Shown here piece by piece: positions 1 to 8,255 of a DNA stretch of 48,508 nt. Each line of letters opens with the position of its first letter. Positions within the stretch are counted from its first letter, which is position 1. This stretch comes from Lachnospiraceae bacterium. GTDB taxonomy: Bacteria; Bacillota; Clostridia; Lachnospirales; Lachnospiraceae. A program made the translations under genes and the position numbers. The notes beneath the pieces were generated by a model. The model saw only the letters and a program-made list of their open reading frames with translations, had not been told where the DNA came from and made no database searches. The DNA is taken from positions 1 to 48,508 of the forward strand of contig JAGKTQ010000020.1 of NCBI GenBank assembly GCA_021153325.1, given 5' to 3'.

Positions 1-135
1 GTGAAAACAACGGTATCCCTATGCAAAGAATTTGGGAAATCAAAGGAAGAGACGATGGCAAAATTAATTGAGAAGTGCAGTTTGGAAAAACAGATGGCAA
101 GGGAAAAGGTGGAGTTATATTGGGCAGAGAAGTAA
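1..135 (+). CDS. Small hypothetical protein or C-terminal end of a gene cut by the window edge
   Basis: Frame 1 is open from the first base to a TAA at 133-135 and would encode 44 residues, rich in Lys and Glu and probably helical. The first codon is GTG and could be a start, but nothing upstream is visible, so a ribosome binding site cannot be checked and the frame may belong to a longer gene. I do not recognise the family. The A+T-rich stretch that follows (136-232) shows no gene. Confidence 0.35.
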   Translation: MKTTVSLCKEFGKSKEETMAKLIEKCSLEKQMAREKVELYWAEK

Positions 136-232
136 AATAATCTATTGCAGGCTGGTAATGTCTCAGAAAATATTCTGTAATTGTGGAAAATTACTAATAA
201 ATTTAATAAAAGAGAAAAAATTTAAAACAAAA

Positions 233-261
233 TTGACAAAATAGTCTGTAAATAATATAAT
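233..261 (+). promoter_or_regulatory. Sigma-A type promoter of the chemoreceptor gene
   Basis: TTGACA (233-238), a 17-base spacer and TATAAT (256-261): both hexamers match the consensus. It lies about 48 bases before the ATG at 309. Confidence 0.8.
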
Positions 262-308
262 AAGAATATCATGTGGCAAGAAAATTTTAGCATACAGGGG
301 GTATACTT

Positions 309-2000
309 ATGAAAAAACAAAAGGACACAACAATTAAACAAAAATTAAAGGCTAGTTTTAATTTGACGCTACTGATTTCCAGTATATCCGGAGTCTTGGG
401 GTTGATTCTGTTGCTGGTAGTAGATTCGCAGTATAGTAGCGCATTAGTAGATAATGGTTTTATTCAAGGTGATCTTGGAGAATATAATTCTTACTTGAAT
501 AAGGGTGGTGCTTTTGTAAGAGATATCATTGTATTGACAGATGAAGATGAAATTGCCAGTGCACAGCAATCACTTGCAGAGGCAGATGAAAAGGTAGAGT
601 ACTATTTAGAGCAGTTCACCGACAAATTAAAAACGAAAGAAGAAAAAGAACTGTTAGAGGTAATTAATGAAAACTATCCGAAATACATTGCTATACGTGA
701 AGAGGCAATTGAACTTGGATTACAAAATAACAATGAGGAAGCTTTAGAGCTTTTCCGTAAAGAAGCGGTACCATATTTGCAGACAGTCATGCAGGCATCC
801 GATGAAATCTTTGCTTTAAATGTAGAACTGGGTGATAGTACATCCGATACTTTGACACTGATGAGCCGGATTATGATGATTGTTATTGTGGCAGTGATAG
901 TTGCAGCAAGTGTAGTAGCTAAGAAGCTTGCGGCTAAAACAGCGCAAGAGATTTCGGAGCCGATCATAGAAATAGAAGCAGCAACAAAGAAAATTGCCCA
1001 TGGTGAACTGGATGTCAACATAAAGGTAGAATCCAATGATGAAATAGGAGAAATGGCATCGAACTTTAATATGGCAGTGGCTAAGATCAATATGTATGTG
1101 AAAGAGATCAGCCGCGGATTAGGAGAGATGGCAACAGGAAATTTTGATATTGCAACAGACGTTGATTTCCAAGGAGACTTCTCAGAATTAGCACATGCAC
1201 TGGAAACAATCATTAAGTCTTTGAGTGTTTCTATGAAACAGATCAATGATGGTTCTGAACAGGTAGCTTTAGGAGCACAGCAGCTTGCAGAAAACGCACA
1301 GCAGCTTGCGGAAGGAGCAACCAGTCAGGCAGGAGCTGTAGAAGAATTAACAGCAACAGTTGAGAGTGTAACACTTACAGCAAAAGATAGTGCGGTAAAG
1401 ACAGAAAATGCATATAAAGAGGCAGAAGAATTTGCAAAAGTAGCAAAAGAAAGCAGTAAAGAGATGGAACACCTTACAGAGGCTATGGAGCGGATCAATA
1501 GTACATCACGAGAAATCGAAAGTATTATTGCAGAGATTGAAGATATTGCTTCACAGACGAACCTGCTTTCCTTAAATGCATCTATTGAAGCAGCAAGAGC
1601 AGGAGAAGCCGGAAAAGGTTTCGCAGTTGTTGCAGATCAGATTGGAAAACTGGCGGCTGACAGTGCACAGTCTGCTGTGAATACAAGAGAACTTATCAGT
1701 AAGTCCATGGATGAAATTACACGTGGAAATCAGATTACAGAACGTACAGCAGAGGCATTGGAAAAAGTAATTGAAGGTATCCGCTTACTGGCAGATTCCG
1801 CAAAAGAATCCAGTAGCTTATCCGCTGAGCAGGCAGAAATTATGGACCAGATCCAACAGGGTATTGAGCAGATCGCAGACGTTGTTCAGAGCAATTCTGC
1901 TTCTGCACAGGAGACATCAGCAACAAGTGAAGAGTTGTTTGCACAGTCAGAAAATCTGAAAGCATTAGTAAGTCAGTTCAAAGTACGCAATATGGAATAA
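309..2000 (+). CDS. Methyl-accepting chemotaxis protein
   Basis: Transmembrane chemoreceptor of 563 residues that would signal through CheA/CheW. The start has an AGGGGG-type ribosome binding site. Order of parts: transmembrane helix about 17-39; extracellular helical sensor about 40-180, consistent with a four-helix-bundle MCP ligand domain; second membrane helix about 187-205; HAMP about 208-262; a second HAMP-like unit about 265-310 (GEMATGNFDIATDVDFQGDF); then the long methylated coiled coil. The conserved hairpin tip QTNLLSLNASIEAARAGE is intact, followed by GKGFAVVADQI. There is no C-terminal CheR-docking pentapeptide. It is monocistronic: its own promoter lies upstream and a hairpin terminator downstream. 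The ligand cannot be told from sequence. Confidence 0.95.
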   Translation: MKKQKDTTIKQKLKASFNLTLLISSISGVLGLILLLVVDSQYSSALVDNGFIQGDLGEYNSYLNKGGAFVRDIIVLTDEDEIASAQQSLAEADEKVEYYLEQFTDKLKTKEEKELLEVINENYPKYIAIREEAIELGLQNNNEEALELFRKEAVPYLQTVMQASDEIFALNVELGDSTSDTLTLMSRIMMIVIVAVIVAASVVAKKLAAKTAQEISEPIIEIEAATKKIAHGELDVNIKVESNDEIGEMASNFNMAVAKINMYVKEISRGLGEMATGNFDIATDVDFQGDFSELAHALETIIKSLSVSMKQINDGSEQVALGAQQLAENAQQLAEGATSQAGAVEELTATVESVTLTAKDSAVKTENAYKEAEEFAKVAKESSKEMEHLTEAMERINSTSREIESIIAEIEDIASQTNLLSLNASIEAARAGEAGKGFAVVADQIGKLAADSAQSAVNTRELISKSMDEITRGNQITERTAEALEKVIEGIRLLADSAKESSSLSAEQAEIMDQIQQGIEQIADVVQSNSASAQETSATSEELFAQSENLKALVSQFKVRNME

Positions 2001-2007
2001 AAATTAA

Positions 2008-2060
2008 AGTAGGGAAAGACAGAATACGAAAGTGTAAATGTCTTTTCCTGCTTTCTTTTT
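2008..2060 (+). terminator. Probable intrinsic terminator of the chemoreceptor gene
   Basis: A 14-bp stem (2008-2021 with 2039-2052, two G-T pairs) closes a 17-base loop and is followed by TTCTTTTT. The loop is long for a terminator, so confidence is moderate. Confidence 0.6.
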
Positions 2061-2085
2061 GGAAAGAGGAGATTTGGGTTAAGCC

Positions 2086-3192
2086 ATGATATATACAATT
2101 CCGGATTATTACAAAGAATTTCAATGTATCGCTGCTCAGTGTGAGGATACCTGTTGCGCTGGATGGCAGATAGTCATTGATAAAAGTTCCTTAAAGAAAT
2201 ATCGGAAAGTCAAAGGGAAGTTTGCAAAGAGGTTACGACGTTCGATTCATTGGCAAAAGAGTATTTTTAAGCAGTCAAAAGATAAAAGATGTGCTTTTTT
2301 GAATGAGCAAAACTTGTGTGATATGTATACCGCACTAGGAGAAAAAAGTCTGTGTAAGACTTGCAGAAGATATCCACGGCACATGGAAGAATTTGAAAAT
2401 GTAAGGGAGATTACATTGTCTGTTTCCTGTCCGGAGGTGGCAAAAATTTTGTTGCATAAAAAAGAGCCAGTCTCCTTTTTATCTTTTGAGCGGGATGGGG
2501 AAGAGGAATATGAGGATTTTGATCCATTTTTACATTCGGAGCTTGTAGAAGCGCGGGAAGTGATGTGCCGAATCTTACAAGATAGAAAGAAAGACATTGC
2601 TGTGAGGGCAGGATTGGTTTTAGGTCTTGCACATGATATGCAGGTGCGTATTAAAAAAAGAGAACTTTTTTCCTGTGATGAGGTTTTTGTCAAATATCAG
2701 AAAGAAAATGCTGCCCAATTTGTAACTGAAAAATTAAAAGAAAGAGGTAGAAATGTAAAACAATGTTATCGTGAAGAATTACAGTTGTTTCAAAAGTTGT
2801 ATCGATTGGAATTACTGCACGAGGAATGGGCGGTGCATTTAGAGGAAACGGAGGCACTTCTGTTTGGAAGTGGAGAAGAATTTTATAGACAGCTTCATAG
2901 AGAATTTGCAGACTGGCTGAGGAGAAACATGCCGGATTGGCAGATCTGGATGGAACAATTGCTTGTATATTTTGTGTATACTTATTTTTGTGGGGCTGTT
3001 TATGACGCAAAAGCATATACAAAGGCAAGAATGGCAGTAAACAATGTCTTTTTGATCTATGAAATGCTTGCTGCAAGGTGGTTAAAAAATGAGAGGATGC
3101 TGGATATGGAAGAAGTGATCATGCTTGTGTACCGGTATTCCAGAGAGATAGAGCATTCGGATACAAACTTAGAGAGGATAGAGAATCTTTAG
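2086..3192 (+). CDS. fliB: FliB-type flagellin lysine-N-methylase family protein
   Basis: 368 residues. The N-terminus carries the cysteine cluster typical of the FliB family: C14-x4-C19-x3-CC followed by AGWQ, and later CAFLNEQNLC and SLCKTCRRYPR, which could bind an iron-sulfur cluster or zinc. FliB in Salmonella methylates lysines of flagellin, and the cysteines are thought to hold a cluster. No flagellar gene lies in this window, so the true substrate here is unknown; the only motility link is the chemoreceptor just upstream. The nearest purine-rich ribosome binding site (AGAGGA) is about 15 bases before the ATG, which is far. The family call is firm, the substrate is inference. Confidence 0.85.
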   Translation: MIYTIPDYYKEFQCIAAQCEDTCCAGWQIVIDKSSLKKYRKVKGKFAKRLRRSIHWQKSIFKQSKDKRCAFLNEQNLCDMYTALGEKSLCKTCRRYPRHMEEFENVREITLSVSCPEVAKILLHKKEPVSFLSFERDGEEEYEDFDPFLHSELVEAREVMCRILQDRKKDIAVRAGLVLGLAHDMQVRIKKRELFSCDEVFVKYQKENAAQFVTEKLKERGRNVKQCYREELQLFQKLYRLELLHEEWAVHLEETEALLFGSGEEFYRQLHREFADWLRRNMPDWQIWMEQLLVYFVYTYFCGAVYDAKAYTKARMAVNNVFLIYEMLAARWLKNERMLDMEEVIMLVYRYSREIEHSDTNLERIENL

Positions 3193-3213
3193 GATTCTCT
3201 GTCCTTTCTTTTT
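3175..3213 (+). terminator. Intrinsic terminator overlapping the fliB stop codon
   Basis: A 13-bp stem (3175-3187 with 3193-3205, one G-T pair) has a 5-base loop that contains the TAG stop. It is followed by TTCTTTTT. Confidence 0.85.
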
Positions 3214-3217
3214 GACC

Positions 3218-3243
3218 TTACATAGATTTTACAATATTTTACA
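3218..3243 (+). promoter_or_regulatory. Possible Pho-box-like direct repeats upstream of ppk
   Basis: TTACA occurs three times at 3218, 3229 and 3239, that is with 11- and 10-base periodicity. PhoP of Bacillus binds TT(A/T/C)ACA-like repeats at 11-base spacing, and ppk is phosphate-regulated in several bacteria. The DNA is A+T-rich, so chance is a real alternative. I see no convincing -35/-10 pair in the rest of the 168-base gap before ppk. Confidence 0.3.
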
Positions 3244-3360
3244 TAGCCGTGATAGTGAGTATTTTTGTTTTGTCTTATGCTGATAATTGAGTTAGAGCGT
3301 CTAAAAACAAAAGGTAAGGGAAGATTTGTTGTAAAAAAGAGAATTTGGAGGTAACAACAG

Positions 3361-5451
3361 ATGAAAGAAAATACTACTATGGAAAAACAGCTTTATATGA
3401 ATCGAGAATTATCATGGCTGAAGTTTAATGAGAGAGTGTTAGAAGAGGCAGAAGATGAAAAAAATCCGCTTTGTGAGAGACTGACCTTTGCTTCTATATA
3501 TCAGAGCAATCTGGATGAATTTTTCAGAGTACGAGTAGGCGCTTTGATCGATCAGGATCTGATGAATCCAAAGCAGCGTGAAAATAAGACAGGCATGACA
3601 AGTAAAGAGCAGATTGATGCGATTTTGGAACAGGTAAGAAAATTATCGGTGAGGAAAGATTTTGCTTATAAGAAGCTCATGGAAGAGCTGAAACAATATC
3701 ATATTAACATCGTGAATTTTAATATGCTCACCGAAGAGGAAAGTGATTATTTGGAGCAATATTTTGATACAGAGATCGCACCGCTCATTTCCCCTATTTT
3801 GTTAGGAAAAAATGCACCGTTCCCGTTTTTAAAAAATAAAGATATTTATGCAGCAGTATTGTTGGTATCCAAGAGCGGAAAAGAAAGAGTAGGTATCATA
3901 CCGTGTAGTAATAATGTTTTCCAACGATTGATTCAATTGCCGTCTCATCCTGGTAAATATATGCTTTCGGAAGAGTTGATCTTACATTTTGTATCTAAAA
4001 TATATAAGAAATATATCGTAAAATCAAAGACTTTGATCCGTGTTACAAGAAATGCAGATATTGATGCTGCTTCTCTTTATGATGAGGATTTAGCAGATTA
4101 TCGTGAGATCATGGTAGAGGTTATTAAAAGAAGAAAAAAATTAAGTTCACTAAGATTGGAGTTGTCAAGGGGTGTGGATGAGGAAGTCGTAAAAACGCTT
4201 TGTAAAAATCTGGAATTGGACAAAAAGTATGTGTTCCAGAGTGAAACACCGTTAGACTTAAGTTTCGTTTTTTTATTACAAGATGACCTGAGAAAAAACA
4301 GCGAGCTTTTTTATAGTAGACGTATTCCACAGCATTCTTCTATGTTCGATCTAAAGAGAAGTATCATAGAGCAGGTAAAAGAAAAAGATAAAATGCTTTC
4401 TTTCCCATTTGAAAGCATGCGTCCGTTTTTGATGATGCTTCGGGAGGCAGCAGAAGATCCAGAAGTTGTTTCTATTAAGATGACACTTTATCGTGTGGCA
4501 AGAGACAGTAAGATTGTGGAGGCACTTGTAGAAGCGGAAGAGAATGGAAAAGAGGTTCTGGTACTGGTAGAACTGCGTGCAAGATTTGATGAAGAAAATA
4601 ATATTGAATGGTCCAGAAAGCTGGAAGAAGCCGGATGCCGCGTTATTTACGGACTGGACAACTACAAAGTGCATTCCAAGCTCTGTCTGATTACAAGAAA
4701 AGTACAAAATGGAATTGAATATATTACGCAGATCGGCACGGGTAATTATAACGAAAAGACTTCAAAGATTTATACAGACCTTATGGTAATGACAGCTGAT
4801 CCATCTATCGGTCTGGAAGCATCAGAAGTATTTCAAGCATTGTCTTTGCAGGAAGTGGTAAATCATACGGAACAGCTCTTGGTTGCGCCGAAATGTCTGC
4901 AAAATAAAGTGCTTGAAATGATTGACGAAGAAATTGCCCATGCAAAAAATGGGGAAAAGGCGTATATTGGGTTAAAGATGAATTCTTTGACGGATAAAGC
5001 AATCATAGATAAGCTGATCGAGGCATCAATGGCAGGCGTTAAAATTGATATGGTTATCCGTGGCATCTGTTGTTTAGTACCGGGAATCCAAGGCTGTACG
5101 GATAATATTCATGTTACGAGCATTGTAGGAAGATATTTGGAGCATTCCAGAATTTACATTTTTGGCACAGATGAGAGGGAGAAAATGTTCATTGCCTCTG
5201 CGGATTTCATGACTAGAAATACTGTAAAAAGAGTGGAAGTGGCTATTCCGGTCAAAGACAAAGACATCAGGCTTCGCCTGCATGAATTGTTTGTGACTCT
5301 TTTAGCAGATAACTGTAAAGCAAGAACATTGTGTGCAGATGGAAATTATAGAAAAGTAATGACAGAGGGAAAGGAACTGAACTCGCAGGAAGTTTTTTTT
5401 GAACAAGCATATCAGAATGCAAGTATAGCCGAGCAATCATCAAATATATAA
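3361..5451 (+). CDS. ppk: Polyphosphate kinase 1
   Basis: 696 residues, the usual PPK1 length. It catalyses reversible transfer of the ATP gamma-phosphate onto inorganic polyphosphate through a phosphohistidine. Visible marks: the N-terminal MNRELSWLKFNERVLEEA; a DNYKVHSKLCLI segment carrying the autophosphorylated histidine; IGTGNYNEKTSKIYTD in the first phospholipase-D-like domain; and GRYLEHSRIYIF with the second conserved histidine. The ATG at 3361 has GGAGG upstream; a second in-frame ATG at 3379 is possible. The CorA-type gene starts 20 bases after the stop, so the two are probably cotranscribed, which fits a link between polyphosphate and its magnesium counter-ion (inference). Confidence 0.96.
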   Translation: MKENTTMEKQLYMNRELSWLKFNERVLEEAEDEKNPLCERLTFASIYQSNLDEFFRVRVGALIDQDLMNPKQRENKTGMTSKEQIDAILEQVRKLSVRKDFAYKKLMEELKQYHINIVNFNMLTEEESDYLEQYFDTEIAPLISPILLGKNAPFPFLKNKDIYAAVLLVSKSGKERVGIIPCSNNVFQRLIQLPSHPGKYMLSEELILHFVSKIYKKYIVKSKTLIRVTRNADIDAASLYDEDLADYREIMVEVIKRRKKLSSLRLELSRGVDEEVVKTLCKNLELDKKYVFQSETPLDLSFVFLLQDDLRKNSELFYSRRIPQHSSMFDLKRSIIEQVKEKDKMLSFPFESMRPFLMMLREAAEDPEVVSIKMTLYRVARDSKIVEALVEAEENGKEVLVLVELRARFDEENNIEWSRKLEEAGCRVIYGLDNYKVHSKLCLITRKVQNGIEYITQIGTGNYNEKTSKIYTDLMVMTADPSIGLEASEVFQALSLQEVVNHTEQLLVAPKCLQNKVLEMIDEEIAHAKNGEKAYIGLKMNSLTDKAIIDKLIEASMAGVKIDMVIRGICCLVPGIQGCTDNIHVTSIVGRYLEHSRIYIFGTDEREKMFIASADFMTRNTVKRVEVAIPVKDKDIRLRLHELFVTLLADNCKARTLCADGNYRKVMTEGKELNSQEVFFEQAYQNASIAEQSSNI

Positions 5452-5470
5452 AAGCAAGGAAGTGTAAAAG

Positions 5471-6406
5471 GTGGCAGAGAAGACAGAAAAAATATGGTGT
5501 TTCATATTGGGGGAACGTTTAACCGAGTGTACAATAGAGGAAGCGCTTGCACAGGATTTACCGAGCGTATTTTTGTCAACATCAAAATATGCAGCAGAAG
5601 TTCTTGAAAAAGTGGGCATGAAAAACGAAGGAGATCTGAGCCTGAAGGAGGTGGGATTTTCCAAGGTGGAAACACAGCAGGAGTGTATGGCGGGAACCTT
5701 TTACATTCCAAAACTTGTGGATATTTTGGGAACGCGTTTTCAAATTCTTTTTTATATTGATCAAAGACACGTAGTCATTATTGATGATGATGATTTTTCT
5801 AAAAGAATGATCAACCGCATCCGTTATAAAAAAGCATATCAGGGTGACACAAAGGAGCGGTTCTTGTACAATTTCATTTCGGAATTTATGAGCCGTGATC
5901 TGGCACTTTTGGTACAGTATGAAAAGCGTCTGATGCAGTTAGAAGAAGATGTAACAAAGGAAAAGACAAGCAATTTCCAAAGCACCATTTTGACAATACG
6001 AAATGAACTGATGACGCTTCGTGAATATTATGATGAAATTGCAGATATGGCGCGGGAATTGGAAGAAAATGAAAACCGGTATTTTGCAAAGAAGCAGTTG
6101 AAATATTTTGGAACGATCTCAGCGAGAGCAGACAGACTGATGGCACGTACAATCCGCCTGTTGGAGAGGGCACAGCAGATCGCAGATACCTACCAGACGA
6201 ATATGGATGCAAGGCAGAATAATAATATGAAGTTCTTAACGATCATTTCTACGATTTTTATGCCACTGACTCTCATTACGAGCTGGTATGGAATGAATTT
6301 TAAAAATATGCCGGAGTTGGAAAAGGGGTATCCTTTTGTAATCTTGCTCAGCCTGGTTGTTATATGTGGATGTATATTTATATTCAAGAAAAAGCACATA
6401 TTGTAA
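5471..6406 (+). CDS. corA: CorA family magnesium/divalent cation channel
   Basis: 311 residues, GTG start with AAGGAAG upstream. The long N-terminal cytoplasmic domain ends in an extended helix (about residues 150-245), then come two C-terminal membrane helices (about 250-270 and 287-306) separated by YGMNFKNMPEL, which contains the GMN signature of the CorA selectivity filter. CorA proteins are homopentameric channels for Mg2+ and sometimes Co2+ or Ni2+. The gene follows ppk after 20 bases and is probably in the same transcript. The exact ion is not settled by sequence. Confidence 0.93.
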   Translation: MAEKTEKIWCFILGERLTECTIEEALAQDLPSVFLSTSKYAAEVLEKVGMKNEGDLSLKEVGFSKVETQQECMAGTFYIPKLVDILGTRFQILFYIDQRHVVIIDDDDFSKRMINRIRYKKAYQGDTKERFLYNFISEFMSRDLALLVQYEKRLMQLEEDVTKEKTSNFQSTILTIRNELMTLREYYDEIADMARELEENENRYFAKKQLKYFGTISARADRLMARTIRLLERAQQIADTYQTNMDARQNNNMKFLTIISTIFMPLTLITSWYGMNFKNMPELEKGYPFVILLSLVVICGCIFIFKKKHIL

Positions 6407-6427
6407 ATACCTAAAATTAGTAATATA

Positions 6428-6452
6428 CAAACACCTGTTCTGGTGCTATAAT
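6428..6452 (+). promoter_or_regulatory. LexA-like SOS operator overlapping an extended -10 promoter
   Basis: CAAAC-ACCT-GTTCT (6428-6441) resembles the Gram-positive LexA box CGAAC-N4-GTTCG with the AAC-N4-GTTC core kept and one mismatch on each flank. It lies just upstream of an extended -10, TG-C-TATAAT (-10 at 6447-6452), so a bound repressor would block the polymerase. The downstream gene is a Y-family DNA polymerase, a classic SOS target. Confidence 0.6.
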
Positions 6453-6504
6453 AATTCTGTAAAGAGTAATACGATGAAAAAGCAGGATTGGAGGCACATT
6501 CAGG

Positions 6505-7770
6505 ATGGAGAACAGAATATATTTATGTATAGACTTAAAATCATTTTATGCTTCTGTGGAGTGTGTGGAACGGGGACTTGACCCGTTGAAAACAAATTTA
6601 GCCGTAGCAGATCCTGAAAGAAGTGAGAAAACGATATGTCTTGCTATTTCTCCGTCCATGAAGGCGTTGGGCATCAAGAATCGGTGCAGAGTGTTTCAAA
6701 TACCAAAAGATGTAAAATATATTATGGCACCGCCTCGGATGAAGTTATATATAGAATATGCAGCAGATATTTATGCAATCTATTTAAAATATGTTGCAAA
6801 AGAAGATATTCACGTATATTCCATTGACGAGGCTTTTTTAGATGTAACAAATTATCTTTCTTTATATCAGCTCAATGCAAAAGAGCTTGCCCTGCAGATC
6901 ATGGCAGATATTATGAAAAGTAAAGGTATCACAGCAACGGCAGGGATAGGAACCAACCTTTACCTTGCCAAGATCGCGTTGGATATTACAGCAAAGCATG
7001 TTTCGGATAACATCGGGTATTTGGATGAGGAACAATATTGCAAAACTTTATGGAACCATAAACCACTTACAGATTTCTGGCGGGTAGGAGCAGGAACCGT
7101 AAGGCGTCTTGCAAGTATGGGGATACTGACAATGGGCGATATAGCCCACGCGGAGGAAGAGTCACTTTATCAGATGTTTGGCGTAGATGCAGAGCTTTTG
7201 ATCGACCACGCGTGGGGGAGAGAGAGTACTACGATGGAGGATATTAAAGCATACCGCCCGAAGAACAGCTCGATGTCGAGCGGACAAGTGCTTTCAAGAG
7301 ATTACACGTTTGAAGAATGCCGCCTGATCGTAAAAGAAATGACAGACGCTTTATGTTTGGATATGGCAGAGCAGGGGTTGGTAACGCAGTCTCTATCCTT
7401 AATGGTCGGTTATTCTAATGCGCTTGCTATGAAACCCGCAGGAGGAACTACGACGATGACCGTATGTACCAATTCTTATCGCATCATCGTTCCGTATGTT
7501 ATGAAATTATATGAGCGTATTGTACAGAAGGATAAGCCTATTCGCAGACTGAGTGTGACGTGTAACAGTATTTGTGATGAAGCCTATGAGCAATACGACC
7601 TTTTCACGGATTATGCTGAGGTGGAACGTGACCGAAAATTGCAGAAGGCGGCACTAGAGATTAAGAGAAGGTTCGGGAAAAATGCACTTGTGCGCGGAAT
7701 GGATCTGCAGGAGGCAGGAACGACGATAGAGCGTAATAGGCAGATAGGAGGGCATAAAAGTGGCGAATAG
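6505..7770 (+). CDS. Y-family (UmuC/DinB-like) translesion DNA polymerase
   Basis: 421 residues. Error-prone polymerase that copies past damaged bases. The palm carries CIDLKSFYASVEC near the N-terminus, with the first catalytic Asp and a FYASVE steric-gate region, and YSIDEAFLDVT with the second acidic pair. A helix-hairpin-helix thumb lies around residues 190-235 and the little-finger domain fills the C-terminus. It is closer in layout to the firmicute UmuC-like proteins such as UvrX/YqjW than to E. coli DinB (inference). GGAGG lies 11 bases before the ATG. It overlaps the YolD-like gene by 11 bases, a pairing seen in Bacillus and clostridia, and probably forms a damage-inducible operon with it. 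Confidence 0.93.
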   Translation: MENRIYLCIDLKSFYASVECVERGLDPLKTNLAVADPERSEKTICLAISPSMKALGIKNRCRVFQIPKDVKYIMAPPRMKLYIEYAADIYAIYLKYVAKEDIHVYSIDEAFLDVTNYLSLYQLNAKELALQIMADIMKSKGITATAGIGTNLYLAKIALDITAKHVSDNIGYLDEEQYCKTLWNHKPLTDFWRVGAGTVRRLASMGILTMGDIAHAEEESLYQMFGVDAELLIDHAWGRESTTMEDIKAYRPKNSSMSSGQVLSRDYTFEECRLIVKEMTDALCLDMAEQGLVTQSLSLMVGYSNALAMKPAGGTTTMTVCTNSYRIIVPYVMKLYERIVQKDKPIRRLSVTCNSICDEAYEQYDLFTDYAEVERDRKLQKAALEIKRRFGKNALVRGMDLQEAGTTIERNRQIGGHKSGE

Positions 7771-8116
7771 TTATAAGAAGGTGCATCCTAAAATGGACAG
7801 AGAAAATCGTGCCAAGCAGTTCATGCCCTTCGACGCATTAAAAGGGTTTCGTGAGGCATTAGAAGAAAAAGAGAGGATCGTTGTACCGAAAAGAGAATTG
7901 TCTGAAGAGCAGAAGGAAGAACTGGACTTTAAACTACGGCAGATTAAGAAAATGGATATGATCACTGTGGAATATTTTCAGGATGGAGAATATGTACAGA
8001 TTACAGGTGTCGTTTCCAGAATAGATGAAACGAGTAAGAGTATGAAAATTGTAAATACTAAAATTCCATTTGAGGACATCGTAGATTTGCGAGGAGAAAC
8101 ATTGGGAATGGAATAG
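7760..8116 (+). CDS. YolD-like protein
   Basis: 118 residues, GTG start with AGGAGGG seven bases upstream, overlapping the end of the polymerase gene by 11 bases. The sequence has the YolD-family layout: a short basic N-terminus with RENRAKQFMPFDALKGF, a charged helical middle, and a C-terminal beta-rich stretch that ends in IPFEDIVDL. YolD-like proteins sit beside UmuC-like polymerases in Firmicutes and have been proposed to act as UmuD analogues, but no autocleavage motif is visible here. The family call is good; the biochemical role is inference from context. Confidence 0.85.
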   Translation: MANSYKKVHPKMDRENRAKQFMPFDALKGFREALEEKERIVVPKRELSEEQKEELDFKLRQIKKMDMITVEYFQDGEYVQITGVVSRIDETSKSMKIVNTKIPFEDIVDLRGETLGME

Positions 8117-8130
8117 CGAACGGAATGAAA

Positions 8131-8174
8131 ATAGCTTGCTATAGGTTGAAACTATAGCAAGCTATAGTTTTTTT
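8131..8174 (+). terminator. Strong intrinsic terminator of the polymerase-YolD operon
   Basis: A perfect 14-bp stem (8131-8144 with 8152-8165) with a 7-base loop is followed by seven T (8168-8174). Confidence 0.95.
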
Positions 8175-8177
8175 AGA

Positions 8178-8207
8178 TTAACACTTTAGTAAGGAAGTGT
8201 GTATAAT
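8178..8207 (+). promoter_or_regulatory. Probable promoter of the sulfur amino-acid gene cluster
   Basis: TTAACA (8178-8183), an 18-base spacer and TATAAT (8202-8207). The leader between here and the ATG at 8256 is too short for a SAM or T-box riboswitch and I see none. Confidence 0.5.
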
Positions 8208-8255
8208 GAAATCATATTAACCCGATAGGAAAACAAGAGAAATAGGAGGGAAGTT

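Noticed and set aside
8208..8255. SAM or T-box riboswitch before the MetY-like gene
   Set aside because: The leader is under 50 bases after the probable -10 and shows no T-box sequence or SAM-aptamer helices.
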